Shown one piece after another: positions 1-8,109 of a DNA stretch of 17,163 nt; position 1 is the stretch's first letter, and every line of letters starts with the position of its first letter. The DNA comes from an uncultured Sphingopyxis sp. (GTDB lineage: Bacteria; Pseudomonadota; Alphaproteobacteria; Sphingomonadales; Sphingomonadaceae), in assembly GCA_936933955.1 (NCBI GenBank), contig CAKZIN010000053.1:1-17163 (forward strand). The letters run 5' to 3'. The position numbers were made by a program, and so were the translations under genes. The notes under the pieces were generated by a model. The model ran no database searches. It had not been told where the DNA came from and saw only the letters and a program-made list of their open reading frames with translations.

Positions 1-24
1 GGCCCCCACCACCGCCCCCGCGCG

Positions 25-1563
25 TTGAGCGCCCGCTCGCCTGCGCACGCGCAACCGGCGGGGCGGCTCTACTGGCTGTTCCGCCGACGCTGGGATCGTG
101 CGCAACGTCAGCTCGACCGGCGCGACGTGGTCGCCAGCGTGTCGAGCCAGAGCCGACCGACCGCGCGCTTCCTGCTGATGACCGCGGCCGCAGCTGGGAT
201 CGCGGTCCTTGGGCTCATCCAGAACAGTGTCGCGGTGATCATCGGCGCGATGCTCGTTGCCCCGCTGATGGGGCCGATCATGGGCCTGGGGTTCGGCATA
301 GCGGTGGGCGACGCCGCCTTCATCCGCCGCGCCGCGTTCACGCTCGGCGCAGGCATCGCGCTGTCGCTGGCAATTGCGGCACTAATCGTCTGGGCGTCCC
401 CGCTCGACCAGGTCACCAGCGAGATCGCGGCGCGCACGCAGCCGACGCTGCTCGACCTGATGGTCGCATTGTTCAGCGCGGTCGCAGGCGCCTACGCCAC
501 CGTTCGCGGACAGCAGGGGACGATCATCGGCGTCGCCATCGCCACCGCGCTGATGCCGCCGCTGGCGGTCGTCGCCTTCGGCCTCGCGACGCAGCGCTGG
601 GAGGTTGCGGGCGGCGCTGCGCTGCTGTTCGCGACCAACTTCGTCACCATCGCGCTGGTCACCACGCTGGTTGCGCGCCTCTACGGCTTCAGGAGCAGCG
701 ACACCCCCGCCGCGCGCTGGCAAGGCCTGGGCATTGTCGCGACCTTCGTTCTTCTCGCGACGCCGCTCGGCTTCGGCCTCGCCCGCATCGCCTGGACGGA
801 GCGCGCGCAGGCGGAGGCGGACAGCGCGATCCGCAGCGCTTTCGGCGCGCGCTCGCGCATCTCCGACCTGCGCGTTGCCGACGATGGAGAGGGGGTGCGC
901 GTCACCGGCACGGTGTTCACGGTTCGCGCGCAGGGCACCGACGTGTCGGCGGTGGAACGCCGCCTCGAGGAGGCGTGGGACCGCCCGGTAACGGTCGAGC
1001 TCAACCAGTATCGCGTGCGCGACGCCGCCGCGATCGAGCGGGCGGAGGCGGACTTCGCGCAGGCCGACACGCAGACCACGCCGACCGACGGCGCCGAACG
1101 TGCGCGCGCTGCGCTCGCCGCAGTCGCCGGGGTGGCGCCAGATCAGGTGCTGGTCGATGCAACCTCGCGCCGCGCGGAGGCACGCGCCGTTCCCATCGCC
1201 GAGGCAGGGCTCGGCACCTATCGCGCGCTTGAGCAACGGGCTGCGGCCCAGGCGGGGGAAGGCTGGACGCTCCGCCTGATCCCGCCCCGCGCGCCGCTCC
1301 CGCCGCTTCCTCCGGCAGCGGACGAAGCATTTGCCGAGAGCGCGGCGCTGATCGCATGGGCGACCGACCGCACCGGCGCAGCGGTCGCGGTCGGGAGCAA
1401 TACGCTCGCCGAGGCGCTGCGCGGTGCCGGAGCGCGCGTGGTGGTCGATGGCGCGACCCCGGCGCGACGCCCACGCTGGGTCGAAGCGCCGACGCCTGCG
1501 CCTGACGCAAGCGCGGAAAAGGCTCCGCCACAGGTCGCGGCGACGCCTCCGGACGGCGCGTGA
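25..1563 (+). CDS. DUF389 (TIGR00341-type) membrane protein, 5' end uncertain
   Basis: This is a 512-residue integral membrane protein of the DUF389 family, whose molecular function is not established. About six or seven hydrophobic segments are visible between residues 48 and 255. They include the glycine-rich stretch GAMLVAPLMGPIMG (about 74-87) and ATALMPPLAVV (about 173-183), which are typical of the family. Residues from about 260 to the end form a long soluble tail rich in Ala, Glu and Pro that ends in a low-complexity segment, so the protein has a membrane core and a large extramembrane domain. The start given is a TTG with no Shine-Dalgarno sequence in front. The frame has no stop back to base 1, so the true start may lie outside the window. 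The next gene begins 52 bases downstream on the same strand. The family call is firm; the start and any transport role are not. Confidence 0.8.
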   Translation: MSARSPAHAQPAGRLYWLFRRRWDRAQRQLDRRDVVASVSSQSRPTARFLLMTAAAAGIAVLGLIQNSVAVIIGAMLVAPLMGPIMGLGFGIAVGDAAFIRRAAFTLGAGIALSLAIAALIVWASPLDQVTSEIAARTQPTLLDLMVALFSAVAGAYATVRGQQGTIIGVAIATALMPPLAVVAFGLATQRWEVAGGAALLFATNFVTIALVTTLVARLYGFRSSDTPAARWQGLGIVATFVLLATPLGFGLARIAWTERAQAEADSAIRSAFGARSRISDLRVADDGEGVRVTGTVFTVRAQGTDVSAVERRLEEAWDRPVTVELNQYRVRDAAAIERAEADFAQADTQTTPTDGAERARAALAAVAGVAPDQVLVDATSRRAEARAVPIAEAGLGTYRALEQRAAAQAGEGWTLRLIPPRAPLPPLPPAADEAFAESAALIAWATDRTGAAVAVGSNTLAEALRGAGARVVVDGATPARRPRWVEAPTPAPDASAEKAPPQVAATPPDGA

Positions 1564-1615
1564 CATTCGCCCAGCAAGCATCGAAAAGGCTGCGGACGAC
1601 GGGGGAGGACGCGCG

Positions 1616-2752
1616 ATGACCATTCGAGAGATGCGGCTTGATCGACGGCAGCTGCTGGACGGTGCGGTTGCGGTCGGAGGGCTGGCGCTGGGCGGCTGCG
1701 CGGCGGTGACATCCTCCGCACTCGGCGCGGCCAGTGCGGCGGCGCCTGCGACGGGGTGGCGCAAGCTCCCCACCGAACCCTTTCGCGGCAAGCAGGACGA
1801 TATTCATTTCGTCGACTTCGACCACGGCTTCTACGGCAATGGCGAAGGCAAGCTCTACGGCACGCGCGACGGTGGGGCGAGCTGGCAGAAGCTGTGGGAG
1901 CGGCACGGGACGTTCATCCGAGCGCTCGGCTTCATCGACCAGCGCACCGGTTTCATCGGCAATGTCGGCACCGGCTACTACCCGGGGGTGGAGGACGATA
2001 CGCTGGTCTACCGCACCGACGACGGCGGGGTGACGCTGACCCCCGTGCGCGTCGCGGGGAGCGAGGCGCTGCGCGGCATCTGCGCGATCGACATCCTTCC
2101 GGTCCGCCGCGTCTATCAGGGCGAGCTTGCCGCGAGCCACGTCGTCCGTGCGGGCGGCCGTGTCGGCGGGCCGGGCGGGATCCTCGTCTCCAAGGATGGC
2201 GGGCGGAACTGGCAGATCGACACGCTCGGCGGCCAGGCGGCGATGATCCTCGACATCCACTTCGTCGATGAGCGCAACGGCTTCGTCGCCGCGGCGACCA
2301 GCGCTAACATCGCGGAGGCTCGCGCGCTGATCCTGCGCACGCGCGACGGCGGGCGGAGCTGGCACCCCGTCTACACCGGCACGCGCACGGCGGAGAACAT
2401 CTGGAAGATGGCCTGGCCGAGCGCGCGCGTCGGCTATGCCACGGTGCAGAGCTACGATCCCGCGCCGACCAACACGCAGCGGCTGGTCGTCAAGACCACC
2501 GACGGCGGCGCGACCTGGCGCGAACTGCCGCTCGCGACCGGGCCGGGTCTCCAGGAGTTCGGCATCGGCTTTGCCGACGAACGTACCGGCTGGGTCGGCA
2601 CGCGCGCGGGCGGCTTTGCGACGCGAGACGGCGGCGCGAGCTGGACCCGCACCGACTTCGGCGCCGCGGTCAACAAGATCCGCATCCTCCACGCCGACGG
2701 CCGCCACCGGGCCTTTGCCATCGGCAGCGACGTGCACCGGCTCGACTGGTAG
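1616..2752 (+). CDS. Tat-type lipoprotein with Asp-box (BNR/Ycf48-like) beta-propeller
   Basis: The 378-residue product has an N-terminal signal with a twin-arginine pair (DRRQLLDG, residues 9-16), a hydrophobic stretch and a lipobox-like LALGGC with Cys28. This suggests Tat export and lipid anchoring. The mature part carries six Asp-box repeats of the S/T-x-D-G-G-x-x-W type, at about residues 83, 134, 192, 242, 294 and 336. They are spaced about 40-60 residues apart, as expected for blades of a beta-propeller. The second box is degenerate and lacks the Trp. The closest recognised family is the sialidase-like/photosystem II assembly factor Ycf48 fold, which has many homologues of unknown role in non-photosynthetic bacteria. 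An ATG at 1616 with GGGGGAGG about 8 bases upstream decides the start; the open frame extends further upstream but overlaps the DUF389 gene. The substrate or partner is unknown. Confidence 0.8.
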   Translation: MTIREMRLDRRQLLDGAVAVGGLALGGCAAVTSSALGAASAAAPATGWRKLPTEPFRGKQDDIHFVDFDHGFYGNGEGKLYGTRDGGASWQKLWERHGTFIRALGFIDQRTGFIGNVGTGYYPGVEDDTLVYRTDDGGVTLTPVRVAGSEALRGICAIDILPVRRVYQGELAASHVVRAGGRVGGPGGILVSKDGGRNWQIDTLGGQAAMILDIHFVDERNGFVAAATSANIAEARALILRTRDGGRSWHPVYTGTRTAENIWKMAWPSARVGYATVQSYDPAPTNTQRLVVKTTDGGATWRELPLATGPGLQEFGIGFADERTGWVGTRAGGFATRDGGASWTRTDFGAAVNKIRILHADGRHRAFAIGSDVHRLDW

Positions 2753-2854
2753 CGCCCCGCGGCGGAAGCGCGGCGCCGCGCCGAGCGGAACTCATTGCGA
2801 ATCGGCAACCAAAAAGCCTTGGCACTGTGCGGCGCGCCCGTCACAACATGCCTT

Positions 2855-4960
2855 ATGCTGCGGCAATATCAGTTGGTGGAGGCGGTGCGCGCCTATGATC
2901 CGGATGCGGACGAGGATGCGCTCAACCGGGCCTATGTCTTCACCGTGCAGGCGCATGGGTCGCAGAAGCGCGCCAGCGGCGACCCCTATTTCAGCCACCC
3001 GGTCGAGGTGGCGGGGATCCTCACCGAACTGAAGCTCGATCAGGCGAGCATCATCACCGGCCTCCTCCACGACACGCTCGAAGATACGCTGACCACCGCG
3101 GATGAGATCGAACGGCTGTTCGGCGACGATGTCGCGCGGCTGGTCGACGGCGTGACAAAGCTCAGCAAGATCGAGCATCAGCAGGCCGCCAACGACAGCG
3201 AGCATGAACGCGCTGCGAAGAACCTGCGCAAATTCCTGCTCGCCATGTCCGACGACATCCGCGTGCTACTCGTGAAGCTCGCCGACCGGCTGCACAACAT
3301 GCGCACGCTGCATCACATCCCGGCGCCCGAAAAGCGCCGCCGCATCGCGCGTGAGACGATGGACATCTACGCGCCGCTGGCGGAGCGCATTGGCCTCTAC
3401 GAGTTCATGCGGGAGATGCAGCTGCTCGCCTTTCGCGAACTCGAGCCCGACGCTTATGAGAGCATCACCACCCAGCTTGACAAGCTGACCCGCGGCGGCA
3501 CCGACCGGGTCAAGCGCATCGCGGAGGAAATCCGCGCTGAACTCGAAATGCACGGGATCGAGGCGGAGGTGACCGGGCGCGCAAAACACCCCTATTCGGT
3601 GTGGCGCAAGATGCAGGAGCGGCACGTCACCATCGAACAGGTGACGGACATCATGGCCTTTCGCGTCATCACCGCGGATGAGGACGCCTGTTATCGCGCG
3701 CTGGGCGTGGTCCATCGCCGGTGGAAGATGGTGCCGGGGCGGTTCAAGGATTTCATCTCCACCCCCAAGCGCAACGGCTACCGCTCGCTCCACACGACGG
3801 TGATGCGCGGCGAGAATATGCGGGTCGAAATCCAGATCCGCGACCGGAGCATGCACCGGCAGAATGAATTCGGCCTCGCCGCGCACTGGGCCTACAAGCA
3901 GGAGGCGCGGCCCGACGGGCAGGCGGGGTGGATCCGCGATCTTATCGAAATCCTCGAACAGACGCAGGATGCCGACGAACTCCTCGAGCACACGCGCATG
4001 GCGATGTATCAGGATCGCATCTTTGCCTTCACCCCCAAGGGCGCGCTGCACCAGCTGCCCAAGGGCGCGACGCCGGTCGATTTTGCCTATGCCGTGCACA
4101 CGCGGCTGGGCGACCGTACCGTCGGCGCCAAGGTCAATGGGCGGCTGGTGCCGCTGCGCACGCAGCTCAGCAATGGCGACACGGTGGAGATCCTCACCAG
4201 CGACAGCCAGACGCCCGAGCCCGCGTGGGGCGGCTTCGTCGCCACCGGCAAGGCGCGCGCGGCGGTGCGCCGACATGTGCGCCACAAGGAGCGGGACGAG
4301 ACGATCGCGCTCGGCCGCACCCTGTACGAGGCGCTGATCGCGCGGCTGCCGATCAAGGTCGGGGACAAGGCGCGCCGCGATGCGCTGGTGCGGCTCAAGC
4401 TCGGCAACGACGACGACCTCATGTATGCGATCGGTCGCCGCCAGCTGCGCGATACCGACGTGATGGACGCGCTCGTCCCCGGCATCGTCGCGGAGATGAG
4501 GGCGGGGGGCATCAGCTTCGACGCGACCAAGCCGATCAGCATCGAAGGGCTGACCCCGGGGGTCGCCTACGCCCTCGCCGAATGTTGCCGACCGATCCCC
4601 GGCGACCGCATCGTCGCGCTGGGGCACCCCGGCGAGGGGATCGAGGTGCACGTCATCGACTGCCCGCAACTTGCCGAGGTGGGCGATGCGGAATGGATCG
4701 ACGTGCGCTGGCAGCGCGACAGCGAAGGCGGCACCGCGCGGCTGGTGGTGGTGTTGCGGCATGAACCGGGCACGCTCGCCGAGATGGCGGCGATCATCGC
4801 GCAGGCAGGGGCGAACATCATCAACTTCAGGCTCGCCAGCCGCGACGGGGGGTTCCACGCGATGCTCGTCGACGTGGAGGTCAAGGACCGCACCCACGTC
4901 ATGCGCATCCTCTCCAACCTGCGCGCAAGCGACGTGGTGGTGAGCGCCGAGCGCGGGTGA
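2855..4960 (+). CDS. rsh: Bifunctional (p)ppGpp synthetase/hydrolase, RelA/SpoT family
   Basis: This 701-residue enzyme makes the alarmone (p)ppGpp from GTP/GDP and ATP and hydrolyses it, setting the stringent response in the cytoplasm. The HD hydrolase domain keeps His48, the HDTLED motif (72-77) and Asp144/Asn148 in ADRLHN, so hydrolase activity should be intact. The synthetase domain shows RAKHPYSVWRKM (242-253), DIMAFRV (265-271) and GRFKDFISTPKRNGYRSLHT (295-314). Its RFKD motif is the RxKD form found in bifunctional enzymes rather than the ExDD form of monofunctional RelA. A TGS domain (about 387-450), a Cys-containing region around CCRPIPGDR (577-585) and a C-terminal ACT domain (about 628-700) follow. 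Start: ATG 2855 gives the family's usual N terminus beginning MLRQYQLVE. A TTG 60 bases upstream would add 20 atypical residues. I see no clear ribosome site before 2855. Confidence 0.95.
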   Translation: MLRQYQLVEAVRAYDPDADEDALNRAYVFTVQAHGSQKRASGDPYFSHPVEVAGILTELKLDQASIITGLLHDTLEDTLTTADEIERLFGDDVARLVDGVTKLSKIEHQQAANDSEHERAAKNLRKFLLAMSDDIRVLLVKLADRLHNMRTLHHIPAPEKRRRIARETMDIYAPLAERIGLYEFMREMQLLAFRELEPDAYESITTQLDKLTRGGTDRVKRIAEEIRAELEMHGIEAEVTGRAKHPYSVWRKMQERHVTIEQVTDIMAFRVITADEDACYRALGVVHRRWKMVPGRFKDFISTPKRNGYRSLHTTVMRGENMRVEIQIRDRSMHRQNEFGLAAHWAYKQEARPDGQAGWIRDLIEILEQTQDADELLEHTRMAMYQDRIFAFTPKGALHQLPKGATPVDFAYAVHTRLGDRTVGAKVNGRLVPLRTQLSNGDTVEILTSDSQTPEPAWGGFVATGKARAAVRRHVRHKERDETIALGRTLYEALIARLPIKVGDKARRDALVRLKLGNDDDLMYAIGRRQLRDTDVMDALVPGIVAEMRAGGISFDATKPISIEGLTPGVAYALAECCRPIPGDRIVALGHPGEGIEVHVIDCPQLAEVGDAEWIDVRWQRDSEGGTARLVVVLRHEPGTLAEMAAIIAQAGANIINFRLASRDGGFHAMLVDVEVKDRTHVMRILSNLRASDVVVSAERG

Positions 4961-5010
4961 CCGGCGCCGTTCATCCCCCCGCCAAGCAGCGGTCGCTATG
5001 ATCTGAGCTA

Positions 5011-5038
5011 TGGACGCGACGTTCGCTCGCGCTAGGTT
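5011..5038 (+). promoter_or_regulatory. Candidate housekeeping promoter for the DUF2147 gene
   Basis: TGGACG (5011-5016) and TAGGTT (5033-5038) are separated by 16 bases. The -10 box ends 40 bases before the ATG at 5079. Two other genes in the window have boxes with the same spacing and a CTAG core. Prediction by eye only. Confidence 0.35.
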
Positions 5039-5078
5039 CGCGAGCAGGACCGCGTGGCGACACAAGGATTTGTTGAAT

Positions 5079-5513
5079 ATGTGGAAGGCGTTTTCGGGGG
5101 CTGCGGTGGTGGTCAGCCTCATCGCGCTCGGGGGAAGCGCAACCGCGCAGCAGCGCAGCGGGGAGTTCAGCCCCTACGGCGACTGGCAGAACCCCAAGCG
5201 GTCGGTGATCGTGCGCGCGACCCAGTGCGGCGAAAACCGCTTGTGCGGCACCGTCGTCTGGGCGAGCGACAGCGCCAAGGAGGATGCGCGGCAAAACGGC
5301 ACCCCCAACCTCATCGGCACGGCGCTGCTACGCGATTACCGCCGCAGCGGCAGCAATCGCTGGTCGGGGCGGGTGTTCGTGCCCGACAACGGCAACACCT
5401 ACGGCAGCCACATCCGCCAGCGGTCGACCGACCGGATCACGATTTCGGGCTGCGTGCTCGGCGGGCTGATCTGCCAGAGCCAGGACTGGGTCCGCGTCTC
5501 CCCGTCGCGTTGA
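5079..5513 (+). CDS. Exported DUF2147 family protein
   Basis: This is a small secreted protein of 144 residues. It has a classical signal peptide (positive start, hydrophobic core at about residues 8-19) and a likely signal-peptidase I site after ATA, residues 21-23, giving a mature protein starting at Gln24. The remainder matches the DUF2147 pattern: GDWQNP near the start (34-39), a Cys50/Cys56 pair around LCGTVVW, NGTPNLIGT in the middle, WSGRVFVPDNGNTY (95-108), then GC (124-125) and a final DWVRV. DUF2147 proteins are periplasmic or outer-membrane-associated beta-rich proteins of unknown function. The ATG at 5079 is chosen because it begins the signal peptide and has AAGGA about 10 bases upstream. 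A longer reading from the ATG at 5010 adds a charged extension that would spoil the signal peptide. It stands alone, 118 bases after rsh. Confidence 0.85.
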   Translation: MWKAFSGAAVVVSLIALGGSATAQQRSGEFSPYGDWQNPKRSVIVRATQCGENRLCGTVVWASDSAKEDARQNGTPNLIGTALLRDYRRSGSNRWSGRVFVPDNGNTYGSHIRQRSTDRITISGCVLGGLICQSQDWVRVSPSR

Positions 5514-5535
5514 CGCGGCCCCGCTGCCGCTTCGT

Positions 5536-5555
5536 GCTCCGGCGGAGGCCGGAGC
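5536..5555. repeat. Short hairpin repeat, diverged relative of the 5593-5671 element
   Basis: A perfect 8-bp stem, GCTCCGGC paired with GCCGGAGC, closes a GGAG loop. Counting from the GTG that precedes the stem (5534-5555), it matches the left arm of the large repeat at 18 of 22 positions. One of the differences is a compensating base-pair change. It could also help end transcription of the DUF2147 gene, but no T-tract follows. Confidence 0.6.
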
Positions 5556-5592
5556 GGTGGCGTGACCCTTCGACACCTCAACCCAAAGCAAC

Positions 5593-5671
5593 GTGCTCCT
5601 GCGAAAGCAGGAGCCTAGGGCGGTGAAGCACGGCGGTGCGTCGCCCTGGGCTCCTGCTTTCGCAGGGGCAC
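5593..5671. repeat. REP/BIME-like inverted repeat, 30-bp arms
   Basis: The left arm (5593-5622) and right arm (5642-5671) are reverse complements at 28 of 30 positions, with a 19-base spacer. Each arm contains its own hairpin: CTCCTGC-GAAA-GCAGGAG at 5596-5613 on the left, and its inverted copy at 5651-5668 with one mismatch on the right. A pair of inverted short palindromic units in a gap between genes is the arrangement of REP/BIME-type elements. No associated RAYT transposase is in the window. Confidence 0.75.
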
Positions 5672-5778
5672 TGGTGGGCTGACGTAGCGTCCTGAAGCCA
5701 ACGCTCCGCCTTTCATCGGAGCACCAGGTGTTCCGAAGCGCATGACGTGCCAGCGCACATGATGCCTTCCCCCCCCCT

Positions 5779-5806
5779 TTGCCTTTCGCGTCCCACCGCC
5801 TAGCGT
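5779..5806 (+). promoter_or_regulatory. Candidate housekeeping promoter for the S9 peptidase gene
   Basis: TTGCCT (5779-5784) and TAGCGT (5801-5806) lie 16 bases apart and end 32 bases before the ATG at 5839. The geometry and CTAG core match the boxes before the DUF2147 and PhoD-type genes. Prediction by eye only. Confidence 0.35.
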
Positions 5807-5838
5807 CGCGTGCGCAGAGGAACCGGGGAGTGTCGCAC

Positions 5839-8037
5839 ATGGGTCGTCATATTTTATTCGGGGTCAGCCTCGCCACGCTGGCGCTGGCGGGTTGCGCTTA
5901 TGGTCCGAGCGAGGTCGCGAGCGCCGCCCCGCCGCCGGCACCCATTGCCGCTCCGTCCAGCACCGCGCCCACGCCGAGCGCGCCGCAACCGCCGATCGCC
6001 GCGCGGCGTGACCATGCGGTGACCACCCCGTTCGGCGTCTCGCGCAACGACCCCTATTACTGGCTGCGTGACGACACGCGGCAGAGTGCCGAAGTGCTCG
6101 CCTACCTCCGCGCGGAGAACAGCTACGCCGATGCGATGACCGCGCCGCTCGCGCCGCTGCGCGACCGGCTGGTGCAGGAGCTGACCGCGCGCGTGCAGCC
6201 CGACGAAACGTCGCTGCCGACGCTCGACAACGGCTATTATTACTACAGCCGCTTCGCTCCGGGCGCGGAGTATCCGATCCATGCGCGGCGCCGCGGCAAC
6301 CTCCAGGCGCCCGAACAGGTCCTGCTCGACGTGGGCGCGATGGGGCAGGGCAAGGGCTATTACAGCGTCGGCGACTACGAGGTCGCGCCCAACGACCGCA
6401 TCCTTGCCTATGTCGACGACAGTGTCGGGCGGCGGCAGTACACGCTGCGCTTTCGCGACCTGACCACCGGCCGCGACCTTGCCGACACGGTCGAGAATGT
6501 CGAACCCAACCTCGTCTGGTCGGGCGACAGCCGCACCGTCTTCTACGTCGAGAAGGATCCCGTCACGCTGCTCTCCAAGCGGGTGAAGGCGCACGTCCTC
6601 GGCACTCCCGCCAGCGCCGACCGGCTGGTGTATGAGGAGGCGGACGAGACCTATTACATGGGGATCGGCAAGACCACGGACGACGAATTCATCTGCATCG
6701 GCGTGCAGAGCACCGTCGCCGCGGAGAGCCGGTGCACGCCGTCGGCCAACCCCGGTCGCTGGACGGTCATCGCCCCGCGCCAGCGCGACCACCTCTACGA
6801 TGTCGACCACGCTGGCGGGCGTTGGGTGATCCGCTCCAACCGTGGCGCGCCCAACTATCGGCTCTACACCACCACCGACGCGGCGCGCGGGCCGTCGGCC
6901 TGGCGCGACCTGGTGGCGCCGAGCGAAACCGCGTTCATCGACAGCGTCCAGCCCTTCGACCGCTTCATTGCCATCAACGAGCGCGTCGGCGGGGTGAAGC
7001 GGCTGCGCATCCTCTCGAACGACGGATCGAGCCGGGTCATCGACGCCAACGACAGCGCCTATGCGATGAGCATCGGCGACAATCGCGAAGCGAACGCGAC
7101 GACGCTGCGCTACGTCTACACCGCGATGAATACCCCTGCGACGATTTACGACGTCGACATGACCACGGGGGAGCGGCGGGTGATGCGGGTGCAGCCGGTG
7201 CCGACCTACGACCCGGCGAACTATGTCTCCGAACGTGTCTGGGCGACCGCGCGCGACGGCACGCGTGTGCCCGTGTCGCTGTTCTACAGGCGCGGCACGC
7301 CGCGCGACGGCACCGCGCCGATGCTGCAGGTGGGTTACGGCAGCTACGGCATGTCGAGCGACCCTGCGCTCAGCACCTACCAGATCAGCCTCGCCGATCG
7401 CGGCGTCGTCATCGCGCTCGCCCATATTCGCGGCGGGCAGGAGATGGGACGCGCCTGGTATGACGCGGGCAAGATGTTCAACAAAAAGAACAGCTTCACC
7501 GACTTCATCGACGTCACCCGCTGGCTCGTCGCCAACCGCTACGCCGCGCGCGATCGGGTGGCGGCGATGGGTGGCAGCGCGGGCGGGTTGCTGATGGGCG
7601 CGATCGCCAACATGGCGCCGGAGGACTATCGCGCGATCGTCGCGCATGTGCCGTTCGTCGATGTGGTGACGACGATGCTCGACGCCTCGATCCCGCTCAC
7701 CACCGGCGAATGGGACGAGTGGGGCAACCCCGCGAACCGCGCCAGCTACGACTATATGTTGAGCTACAGCCCCTACGACCAGGTCTCGAGGCAAGCCTAT
7801 CCGGCGATGTTCGTGACCACCGGGCTCCACGACAGCCAGGTCCAGTATTTCGAGCCTGCCAAGTGGGTCGCGGCGTTGCGGCACACCAAGACCGACAATA
7901 ATCCGCTCATTTTCCGCACCAACATGGAGGCGGGGCACGGCGGGCGTTCGGGTCGGCTGCGGCGGTTCGGCGAGCAGGCGGAATATCTCGCCTTCATGCT
8001 CGATCAGCTCGGCGCGCGCGACATCGTTACGCGCTGA
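5839..8037 (+). CDS. Lipoprotein S9 family peptidase, oligopeptidase B type
   Basis: This 732-residue serine peptidase of the prolyl oligopeptidase clan probably cuts short peptides after basic residues, as oligopeptidase B does. The N terminus is a lipoprotein signal with lipobox LAGC at Cys19. Ala follows the Cys, which by the E. coli rule points to the outer membrane. A Pro/Ala-rich linker runs to about residue 55. A seven-bladed propeller region fills the middle, and the alpha/beta-hydrolase domain ends the protein. The catalytic triad is visible: Ser580 in GGSAGG, Asp665 in GLHDSQ and His700 in EAGHGG. AHIRGGQEMGRAWYDAGK and KKNSFTDFID are strong family signatures. ATG 5839 follows GGGGAG by 8 bases and starts the lipoprotein signal. 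E. coli oligopeptidase B is cytoplasmic, so the lipid anchor is notable. The exact cleavage specificity is inferred. Confidence 0.88.
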   Translation: MGRHILFGVSLATLALAGCAYGPSEVASAAPPPAPIAAPSSTAPTPSAPQPPIAARRDHAVTTPFGVSRNDPYYWLRDDTRQSAEVLAYLRAENSYADAMTAPLAPLRDRLVQELTARVQPDETSLPTLDNGYYYYSRFAPGAEYPIHARRRGNLQAPEQVLLDVGAMGQGKGYYSVGDYEVAPNDRILAYVDDSVGRRQYTLRFRDLTTGRDLADTVENVEPNLVWSGDSRTVFYVEKDPVTLLSKRVKAHVLGTPASADRLVYEEADETYYMGIGKTTDDEFICIGVQSTVAAESRCTPSANPGRWTVIAPRQRDHLYDVDHAGGRWVIRSNRGAPNYRLYTTTDAARGPSAWRDLVAPSETAFIDSVQPFDRFIAINERVGGVKRLRILSNDGSSRVIDANDSAYAMSIGDNREANATTLRYVYTAMNTPATIYDVDMTTGERRVMRVQPVPTYDPANYVSERVWATARDGTRVPVSLFYRRGTPRDGTAPMLQVGYGSYGMSSDPALSTYQISLADRGVVIALAHIRGGQEMGRAWYDAGKMFNKKNSFTDFIDVTRWLVANRYAARDRVAAMGGSAGGLLMGAIANMAPEDYRAIVAHVPFVDVVTTMLDASIPLTTGEWDEWGNPANRASYDYMLSYSPYDQVSRQAYPAMFVTTGLHDSQVQYFEPAKWVAALRHTKTDNNPLIFRTNMEAGHGGRSGRLRRFGEQAEYLAFMLDQLGARDIVTR

Positions 8038-8047
8038 GGCGACGGGT

Positions 8048-8082
8048 AAAAAAACCGGAGGGTGGCTTCCCACCCTCCGGTT
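8048..8082 (-). terminator. Intrinsic terminator of the minus-strand flavin-fold gene
   Basis: A perfect 11-bp GC-rich stem (8055-8065 with 8070-8080) closes a four-base loop and is extended by two A-T pairs. Read on the minus strand it is followed at once by seven T residues, the classical Rho-independent form, 27 bases after the TGA at 8110. On the plus strand only TT follows the stem, so it may act weakly for the peptidase gene. Confidence 0.85.
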
Positions 8083-8109
8083 CGCGCCTTCAGTCAGGTA
8101 CGCGTCGCT

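Larger units (their letters stand above)
5514..5838. other. 325-bp intergenic region with hairpin repeats
   Basis: No gene is supported between the DUF2147 gene and the peptidase gene. The stretch contains a hairpin 22 bases after the DUF2147 stop (5536-5555), a large inverted repeat (5593-5671), a weaker 6-bp stem (5703-5708 with 5717-5722), a run of nine C residues (5769-5777), and a promoter-like pair of boxes just before the peptidase gene. No T-rich tract follows any of the hairpins, so I do not call an intrinsic terminator here. Confidence 0.7.

Noticed and set aside
2768..2781. 14-base GC palindrome between the propeller gene and rsh
   Set aside because: It has no loop and no T-tract, and such palindromes arise easily at this base composition, so a terminator call is not supported.
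2787..2811. GGAAC upstream of rsh as an EcfG promoter
   Set aside because: No CGTT follows at N16 or N17 (ACCA/CCAA is found).
5010..5078. A longer DUF2147 protein starting at ATG 5010
   Set aside because: It would bury the signal peptide behind 23 charged residues and overlap the promoter-like boxes; ATG 5079 has a ribosome site.
5854..8073. A 739-codon open frame antisense to the S9 peptidase gene, and similar long antisense frames over rsh (3266-5122), the propeller gene (1001-2737) and the PhoD-type gene (8685-10823)
   Set aside because: They mirror genuine genes in GC-rich codons, have Arg/Ala/His-rich products with no recognisable domain, and have no ribosome sites.
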